Assembly (NCBI GenBank): GCA_001792895.1
Contig: MARA01000024.1
Span: 558,001 to 622,000, forward strand
Length of the DNA: 64,000 bases
Direction of reading: 5' to 3'
DNA from: Lentinus brumalis
Lineage: Eukaryota; Basidiomycota; Agaricomycetes; Polyporales; Polyporaceae
The notes beneath the pieces were generated by a model. It saw only the letters and a list, made by a program, of their open reading frames with translations. It was not told where the DNA came from and did no database searches. The stretch's first letter is position 1. Every line of letters starts with the position of its first letter. The translations under genes and the position numbers were made by a program. Below, in pieces: positions 57,056-64,000 of the stretch.

Positions 57056-57518
57056 ACTGGTGCAGAAGTACCATTTCGTCGTCATATATCCCTGGAATCT
57101 CATGATTGCTTCGTCCGTCTTGAGTAGTGCATACCTGTATATTTCATGTACTTGTGTCGCCTGTGACAGCAACCTAGCTCTCAGAACATGCAAGGCACCC
57201 ATCCTGCGTCCGTGAACAGAAGTGCAGAAATGTCGTCTATGTTGAGCATTGTCATCGTAAGGTTACAACTACCACAATCAAAGCAGAGGGGAGGGGTACT
57301 AGCGGCAACATATATAGGTTAATCATACGTGCATGGTATGGTACTAAGGTGGGTGGGTGGGAGTGGGTGGACAGTCCGCATGGCTACAATCGACTCGTCT
57401 AAGTATACTGCTTCATTATTTGCTATACTTGTCGTTCCAACGTGATAATTAACCAGAAGCACACACAAAAAATCCCAAGAGAGAAGAAAGTCAGAAACGT
57501 CAGGCCAGGCAGGCACGC
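57056..57518. other. Convergent 3' flanks, no gene
   Basis: Spacer between the FMN dehydrogenase and the arrestin gene ends. A ggtgggtgggtgggagtggg run lies at 57350-57369. No coding sequence is seen. Confidence 0.55.
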
Positions 57519-60287
57519 TCAATATCTCGCGACGGAGGCGGGCAAACCCACCACGACCGGCACGGGATGGGCCGCCTCCACCGCCGCCTCGTACGACGGT
57601 GGCGCCTCGCCCTCCTCGGTCTCTTGCCCGGCGATGAGCCGCTCGAAGAGCTCCGGGGTCGTGCGCTCCTGGAACGACTGTCTGCGCGAGAGCGGCGGGC
57701 TGATGACGGTCGCAGTCGGACTGATGTGCTGCTCGCTGCTGGTCGGCAGGGAGTCGACGGACTGGTCGGACATCGGATGGGCGGGGTTTCCCGGAGACCG
57801 TCCACGTCCGGAGAGCGAGCTCGTGGTCGAGGACGCGTGTGCCGCGAGCGCGAACGTCGACACGGATCGTCGCTGGGCGAAGCTGGCGGCAGGCGCGCCG
57901 AGGTCGACGGTCGTGGGCGGGCGAGTGCAGATGTCGCCGTCCGAAACGACGCTTAACGGGACATGGGGAGGAATGGCGTTGGGGACCTGCGAGTATGGAG
58001 GGAGGGCGGTGTGCTCGGGGTTGCAGAGGTGCTACAAATTTATCGTCAAAAACCAGACGAACTCTCTTAAGACCTGGAGACTTACCGAGAGGATATGTAC
58101 AGGCGTCTGCACGACGATATCGAAGAGCTTCCGCTTCCCTGTCTGCGGATCGACGGCGCTATCGTCCCCTCGTTCGACCCGGAATATGATCTTCAACATG
58201 TGCGAGACTGAGATGTTACTCCTCTTGTTCTTGTTGGTCGTGTGGAGTGTACCCTCGGCCTTCGGCAAGTGAAGCTCCTTGCGGATTGTCCACGGGCCAG
58301 GACCCATGAAGCTGGACACGGTCTCTGAGACATCGTCCTCCGGGTTGAGAACCTCGTTGAGCGGGGACTGCCTGAAGGCTTCCGGATCGTCCGTGGTCAA
58401 AGGCAGGAGAGCGGGGCCGTCCTTTTTGGGATACTTGAGCGCAAGAAGAGGTACTCTGTTGATAGGGTCTGTGCGTGCGACGCGTCTGAACCCGGTCCAG
58501 TAGTCGACCCGCTCTGAAGGCACACATCAGAAATGGCGATGCAATGCGCAAAACGTCGAGGCCATACCTTCAATCAGTACGGATATTCGGTGAATCTTCA
58601 TTTTCGTCCACGGCATGAATGTGATGCTGACGGGCATTGTGCCTCCGATGGCAAAGCTTCGTCCGGATATCATGATGAGGTATTGCATCTGCGTATCCCA
58701 CTGTCGCTCGACCACGATACTCTCCGATTCCTCCGTGTCATCTTCACCGGGCGTCGTCACGACCGTGATGTCTTGCGACGCGGTTAACTTCTGTTTGAAT
58801 GCGCCAGGGCGGTGTACGACGGCCTTGAGTTTCCACGTCACTGAACCGTAGTCCACGTGTAAACTCGGTGGGGAATTCGCGGGGATAGTGAACGAGACCG
58901 GATATGTGTATACGCCTATACGCTTTGTTGGCACCATGAAGCAACGAAAAGATGAGCGACGCACCTTTTCGGAACTCCTTCCACCCGTCTCCATGCTCTT
59001 GGCCGTCTTCCACTTCCAAACCCACCGCCTCTGCAACACGTCCGAGAGCGGAGCGTTCCTTGAGCGGGGTCCCTGCAGTATCCCCGGATTCGAAGAACGC
59101 TCGGTCCCTGGTACGCCCACGCGGAGGCGTGATATCGCCGCCCCGCTCGACCATGGGAGAGCGTGACCGCACCCGATCCTTCATCGCTTCGAAAAAGGCG
59201 CTGGCGAAAGAGAACTTCCCCTTGCGGCCCCGCACAGTATCGTCCCCTTCGCCATCTCTCTGTCGCGAAGGCGTGCGCCCGTCCCGCCCTAGCGAGTGCG
59301 ATGGCCCTGCGTGTTGAAGATGCGACGTGCTGCTCCCGACCTGGAACTCGCGATCATCGTCGAAGCTAACACGCCGAGAGTCCGGAACCTCTCGCGGAGA
59401 CCACATTCCGGATGACGAGCGTCCCTGCCTGGATGGAGAGCGAGACAGACCTGCGATCGCGCTGCGATGTCAGCCACAATGCCAAGCTCGAACGAGTCAC
59501 GCCCACCTGTATAGTACTGTTCCGCCTCCAGTGCGCGGCGCAGGTCTTCGAGGCTGCGCGCTGGAGATTCGTCGTACATGGGCAATGATGACCGGTTGAT
59601 GATCGACGCTGTTGGGCTGACAAGGACAGTATCCTCCTGGGAATAGGTGGGGGTGTACGGCGGAGAAGCCACGGGAGGGTGATAGCCATTGTCGTGATGT
59701 GAAACGAAGGAACGCTGGTAGTGAGTCTGGTCCACGCTCATGTGGCGACGTCGTGGTCTCCGGACAGTAGCGGCATCGCGAGGTGGAGGGGAACGCCCGC
59801 GGCTCCCGTCTCTGGACTCATCGTGTTGCATGTAACTTGACCGCTCGGAGTGATCTTCGTCCTCGTGCTCGAGTGCCAACCCCGGACCGACGGAGACGTT
59901 GCGACGAAACCCTGACCCCGGGGCGTGACCGGCGCGAAAGAACACATATGACTGGGAGTAAATGTCGTGTTCCTCCGTGATCTCTATACGGCGCGCACCA
60001 ACGCCTGGACATGGTTAAGATAACGCCAAGTGCGGTATGATAGATAAGAGCGTACCTTCGGGCCATGCCGTTACCGTCCTCCCTACGAGCTCGACTTCGA
60101 TGCTGGTGATGCGCGTGGGCTTCGCCAAGGTCAACACGAGCAGCCCGCGGACCATACCAGGCGAAGCGTCGGCCTGCATGGTCCTCTGTCGGCCAGTGGC
60201 GTCTCCGGCGCGGAGGAAGACGACAGACTCTGCAAGACGGATGTCGAGGGCATTCTTGCTGGGAGCGGGCTTGGTCGATGTGGGCAT
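57519..60287 (-). CDS. Alpha-arrestin, ubiquitin-ligase adaptor
   Basis: Fungal alpha-arrestins recruit the Rsp5-type HECT ligase to plasma-membrane transporters for endocytosis. The start at 60287 gives MPTSTKPAPSKNALDIRLAE, then SVVFLRAGDATGRQ. The N-terminal arrestin fold has VRGLLVLTLAKPTRITSIEV and TEEHDIYSQSYVFFRAG, followed by a long disordered Ser/Arg-rich insert. The C-terminal half includes YTYPVSFTIPANSPPSLHVD, YGSVTWKLKAVVHRPGAFKQ, VVERQWDTQMQYLIMISGRS, ISVLIEGERVDYWTG and SVSHMLKIIFRVERG. The tail contains the PY motif EAPPSYEAAV, the expected WW-domain ligand, and an LPPYS element. Six introns have good borders. The stop is at 57519-57521. No break seen. An upstream TTAGGG pair may be a promoter element. 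Confidence 0.9.
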
Positions 60288-60424
60288 GTATGGATGGTGG
60301 TCGTCGGAAGAGAAGGGCAGATAGCTCAATGTACCGCACCGTCCTCGAGACCGATCGAGACTCCAGCCGCCAATCGTTCCTGAATTCATTTTTTGTTCGA
60401 TACGGTCCGGAGGCAACCCCGACA

Positions 60425-60436
60425 TTAGGGTTAGGG
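60425..60436. promoter_or_regulatory. TTAGGG pair (telobox-like) upstream of arrestin
   Basis: Two tandem TTAGGG units, the usual fungal telomere repeat, lie 138-149 bases upstream of the arrestin ATG and next to gtatataacc. In promoters such sites can bind Tbf1/Rap1-like factors. It is too short to be an interstitial telomere. Confidence 0.4.
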
Positions 60437-60760
60437 TATATAACCGGTAATTGCGTCATTCCGACTCATTTGCTGTGCAGACCGCGCACGTTGGAAGTTT
60501 TCGAGCTCCCTCTTGCTGGAATCCGGAACGCAAATAATGTGTTACTAGCTGCAGGACATCTCGAAGACCAATATTGTCAGGACCGGCAGCCATACGCACA
60601 AACTGCGCAGGTACTTACTGGTAGTACTACTGTAAGGCGCACCTGGCGACCACACCACGGAGGACCTCATCAGTTGAGTCAGAAATTCACGGACGGCCGG
60701 ACCCAGGGAAAAGGGAAAAGACGGAGATCCGGGCGTATAGACACATGGAGGGTGAGCGTA

Positions 60761-60976
60761 TCAAGTAGCGAATTTGAAACTCAGCTACGTCTTCGCGATA
60801 TTAACCTCGAGGAGCGCAGTGTGCACCGTCCTGATCTGGCAACATTTCAGCCGAATCTGGACAGCCCGACGCATCGAGGATAGGACCCGTCGATCGAGGA
60901 GAGACTCAGACTGCTTCAAGCTCTCGACTTGGACGCCGAGCGAGTCGATGTCATTGCTAGGGACACGCCGGACTAA
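60761..60976 (+). pseudogene. Possible gene remnant with in-frame stop
   Basis: One frame reads SSSEFETQLRLRDINLEERS, VHRPDLATFQPNLDSPTHRG, then TAG (60881-60883), and continues DPSIEERLRLLQALDLDAER and VDVIARDTPD to a TAA (60974-60976). Both sides of the stop have strongly protein-like, helix-forming composition. No family is recognised. Chance similarity to coding sequence cannot be excluded. Confidence 0.3.
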
Positions 60977-61688
60977 GCCAGACCCAATAGTGGTTCTCGG
61001 CGTAGTCTGACCACGAAATCCAGGTGAGTACTCTCCACTAGACATCCAGGTACTTAGTCAACTTATGTGAATGCAGGAGCATCAAGTGTCCCGGTCGGGA
61101 GTTGATGACATCGAGATGTAAGTACTCTGCACGTGTTTCCCAGATATTTGCAGCTCACCAGTGCAGCCTACCAAGCTCGCACAGCGAGGAACGCGACGGA
61201 ACTGTGCATCAAGTTGAGACTCTCGCGATCTAGTGACACACTGTGGTGGGCGCTGTGCGCCCCAGTATCCAGCGCTGTAGCATCGCGCGCCGTTGGGCGT
61301 GAGGTCACCACGGCCACTGCTCCCGAAGTCAGTCTTCTCGTGCCATACAAGGCGCAACTTGGACCGTGGCCCTATGCTCATAGGTCTTGGGGACGACCAC
61401 CGTGACATTTTCGGTTTGTATAATTCTTTGTATGTGGCGTCGTCACACTACTTTGTGGACTAGAATCTTGAACTATACCAGAGGGGCGTGTGGGTGGTCA
61501 GCGCGGACTATGGGAAGCATCATCGCGTGCGACCGATCGGGCACCGCCGACGACGCGCCCTTGCAGATGCTGCTTGGGTGCTTCAGTCGGAAGTTGAGGG
61601 TCAGCGCAAGGTCATCCGCCGACTTCCCTCCTCTGTTCTGTCTTTCTTCGTTTATGCTTTCTGTACCGTCCATTCCCAGAGGCTGATC

Positions 61689-63052
61689 ATGACAACCGGT
61701 GCTCTATCAGCTAACAACTTACACTCCTTGACCGTCGTAGTTGACGACGTCCACATGCACTACTCTACAATATCTCGCGAGAGGCTGCGCAGTCGCCTCC
61801 ACACTCTGCAAACCTCGACGCTTTTGTCTCTCAGGCCAACGAGAAAGCGTGGAACAACACTTCGACGGTGATCACTGCGCCGAGTGTGAGCTTCTGGTAC
61901 AACTTCACCGGTAAGTGGCGAACACATGGCTTGCTGTGGAACTCGGACCTCACACGTGTCATCAAGGTTACAGTCGTGTCGCTGTGTACGGCTCGATCAA
62001 CACTTGGGCCGGCGTACCCTATACAGCATGGGCGAACTACTCGATCGGAGGAGAGTACACCGCAGGAAACATCACGGGTGCACCCAAAGTCGTCACCGAC
62101 TACCCTCTCTTCGTGTCGAGTGTCCTCCAACCGGGGAAGTTGTACAACCTCACTGTCGAAGTCTCCGCATCTCCCGACGCCCCCTTTGTCCTCGACTACG
62201 TCTTAGGATACCAACAGCCCGCCCCCACTCCCATTGGCGCTTCCAGCAGCAGCTCCTCCCCGGGCTTCCCGGTGGGTGCACTGGTCGGAGGCTTGGTGGG
62301 AAGCATAGCGCTGTTGATCATCTTTGTGGCCGTCCTCGTTTACTGCCTGCTGCGACGTCAGAGGCGCAAGCTCGGCTGGACTGGTGCGTGTCACCATCAC
62401 TGCGTGCCAGTGGAGAGGATCATGCTCACCACGAGTGATTCCGCCAGTAAAACCACTTGATGGCGAATTTTCGCCTATCACGACGTCGCCGAACACCTCT
62501 GGGTCCTACATGAGGGATACCTCCATCTCTATCTCTACTTCGACCGTGCGATCCCCTTCCACCCCTATTGATTCGCGCTATACGACCATGTCTGGGCACA
62601 CATCGTCCCGGGTCGACTCGCGTTCCCGGCCGGATATGTCGGCCCACACTCGGTCATCGTCACAACTTCCGCTTCTCTCCAGTACCAACTCCCCACCAGT
62701 GCCGGTGACGGACCCGGTTGGAAGGGCCAATGTAAATGTGCCCCAAGTCGAGGAGCCTCTCTACAACCCCTACGAGCTCCTCCCGGCTCAGCATGTCCCT
62801 TCTTCGTCAATCGTGCCGCCGTCCATGGCAGTCACAAAGCTGCCTGCTCCCGTGTCGACTCAGGCAGGAACGTCAGCGGTCATCGAGCTGGGTCCTAACG
62901 GTTATCCTATTGAGAAGCGACGCGAGCTCCGGATGGAGCCTGAGAAGAAACGACTGTACCCTGCCAATCCCGACATAGTCGGATCCTCATCTGGTGGTGG
63001 AGATGCATCGAAGGAAGGATCTTCCGCTAGCCCGCCCGCATATGGTACATGA
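61689..63052 (+). CDS. Single-pass membrane glycoprotein with PPxY tail
   Basis: The extracellular part contains AFVSQANEKAWNNTSTVITA, VSFWYNFTG, VYGSINTWAGVPYTAWANYS, GGEYTAGNITGAPK and KLYNLTVEVSASPDAPFVLD, with several N-glycosylation sequons (NNTS, NFT, NYS, NIT, NLT). A Ser/Pro stretch leads into one membrane span (VGALVGGLVGSIALLIIFVA), then basic RRQRRKLGW. The cytosolic tail is Ser/Pro-rich, with NPYELLPAQ, and ends in SASPPAYGT, a PPxY motif. This is the common fungal surface-sensor-like layout, not a known enzyme. Introns are placed at 61911 and near 62385. The N-terminus is uncertain: between HYSTISR and EAAQSPPHSANL the frame shifts by two bases, so the start at 61689 or an extra intron needs checking. 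Confidence 0.65.
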
Positions 63053-63257
63053 TCTGGTCTGAGGTGAATACGTTGCTACTAGTATTGGACTTGAAGGACA
63101 AGACGATTTGCCATTGCGCTTGGACATGATTTCCAATCGATGTATGAGGGGGTAACTGGTATACTGTATTGGACGCGGCACGGTGATGGACAGAGCGGAC
63201 GGTACAGATAACGATGGACAGGCAACCCAAGATCCGGAGCTGCACGAGAGAGACGAA

Positions 63258-64000
63258 TTACAACTTCGCATTCCGGAACTGAGCGAGAGCGAGAGGCTGA
63301 TCTGTCGAACGGTCAGTGTCAATCATGGAACTGACATACACTCGAATGGGCAGAACTTACAGGTGTTAGTGAACAGGTTGTCTTGCGGCGTCATGACGAA
63401 GTGCGACGTCAGGGAGCTCGCATCCACCATGTCCGGCACAACCTCGTCGATCGTGCGTGCGCCCAGTAGCCGCATGTTCATCTCGAACTCGTCCTATCGC
63501 ACGACGTTTGAGCTCACCGCGGAAACAAACAGAGTACGCCAGACTCACCCGGAAGATCTGTATGGCCTTCTCGACGCCTTCCTGGCCGTACGCGCAGAAC
63601 GCGTACAAGAACGGCCGGCCGACGCCGACAGCCTTCGCGCCAAGTGCAATCGCCTTGAGGACGTCACTTGCGCGGCGCACGCCTCCGTCCACGTAGATCT
63701 CGAACTTGGGATCCGGGAAGTAGCCGCGCAGCCTGAGCGCCGTGACGACCTCGACGAGAACCTCGATGCCGGAGCGCGCTGTGTCGAGCTGGCGACCGCC
63801 GTGGTTGGAGAGCACGATTCCCTGAACACCGGCCTCGTACGCCAGCACAGCGTCCTCGGCAGATCCGATGCCCTTCAGGATGATAGGCACTGCCAAGATG
63901 CCCGCGTCAGTGAACACACTCGCAAACCGGACAAACATGGAGCCACCCTCACTCTTTGTGATGCTCTTGAACCAGGGGATGTCCTTCCATGACAGGCTGG
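63258..64000 (-). CDS. FMN-dependent 2-hydroxyacid dehydrogenase, copy C (5' part off window)
   Basis: The 3' half of a third member of the lactate/glycolate oxidase family runs off the right edge. It begins in WKDIPWFKSITK, then MPIILKGIGSAEDAVLAYEA, the catalytic motif GIVLSNHGGRQLDTARSG, the flavin loop EIYVDGGVRRASDVLKAIAL, GVGRPFLYAFCAYGQEG and MNMRLLGARTIDEVVPDMVD. A last small exon gives YQPLALAQFRNAKL and a TAA at 63258-63260. It is clearly more diverged from copy B than copy A is, so it is not part of the recent duplication. Opposite orientation. Whether it has a cytochrome b5 domain cannot be seen. Confidence 0.9.

Larger units (their letters stand above)
60288..61688. other. Intergenic with possible gene remnant
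   Basis: Left part is the arrestin promoter. A coding-like frame with an in-frame stop is listed at 60761-60976. A small exon-like piece, EHQVSRSGVDDIEM, lies at about 61078-61118 between a good acceptor (atgcag) and donor (gtaagt). No full gene could be built. Confidence 0.4.

Noticed and set aside
1..64000. CRISPR arrays, rRNA genes, intact transposons or viral genes
   Set aside because: No regularly spaced repeats, no rRNA landmarks and no transposase, reverse transcriptase or capsid-like motifs were seen in any frame.

Overview
The window comes from a filamentous basidiomycete, most likely an Agaricomycete. Genes are dense and split by many 45-65 nt GT-AG introns, and three fungal-type (FunK1) protein kinase homologues are present, a family expanded in mushroom-forming fungi. 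Gene content is nuclear, and there is no bacterial-style operon, CRISPR array or provirus. The order (perhaps Polyporales) is only a guess.

Layout. Positions 1-236 repeat the 3' flank of a FunK1 gene. Then come mitochondrial Hsp70 (698-3185, with a heat-shock element just upstream) and eIF4G (3751-8587), both on the minus strand. A gene-poor 3.5 kb follows. Next are a PTRHD1-type peptidyl-tRNA hydrolase (12064-12742), a tRNA-Thr(TGT) with an intron, a glycerate 3-kinase diverging from RER1, a candidate structured RNA (17952-18077), a steroid 5-alpha-reductase-like gene, one frameshifted FunK1 kinase (20145-22832) and one FunK1 pseudogene (23530-26030). The interval 26870-40577 is a compact housekeeping block: APH-fold phosphotransferase, TIM22, PP2A leucine carboxyl methyltransferase, TMEM70-like protein, dynactin p25, a TRK potassium transporter and an amidohydrolase. 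An intact FunK1 kinase follows (41129-43844). The right third is accessory. It holds a 2.9 kb segmental duplication of a cytochrome b5/FMN lactate-dehydrogenase-type gene (truncated copy A at 46185, complete copy B at 54904), separated by 5.8 kb of poorly interpretable DNA. After it come an alpha-arrestin, a single-pass glycoprotein, and the 3' half of a third FMN dehydrogenase running off the right edge.

Functional links. The housekeeping genes serve protein import (mtHsp70, TIM22), translation (eIF4G, PTRHD1, tRNA-Thr), ER retrieval (RER1), ion uptake (TRK) and PP2A regulation. Two observations stand out. First, the FunK1 family is shown in three states (intact, frameshifted, catalytically dead), with a shared upstream element and a shared 3' flank. 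Second, a run of back-to-back hairpins ends in a T-tract at 17952-18077. Five single-base losses in short C/G runs interrupt four otherwise intact genes. They are more likely sequence errors than biology and should be checked before any gene is called broken.
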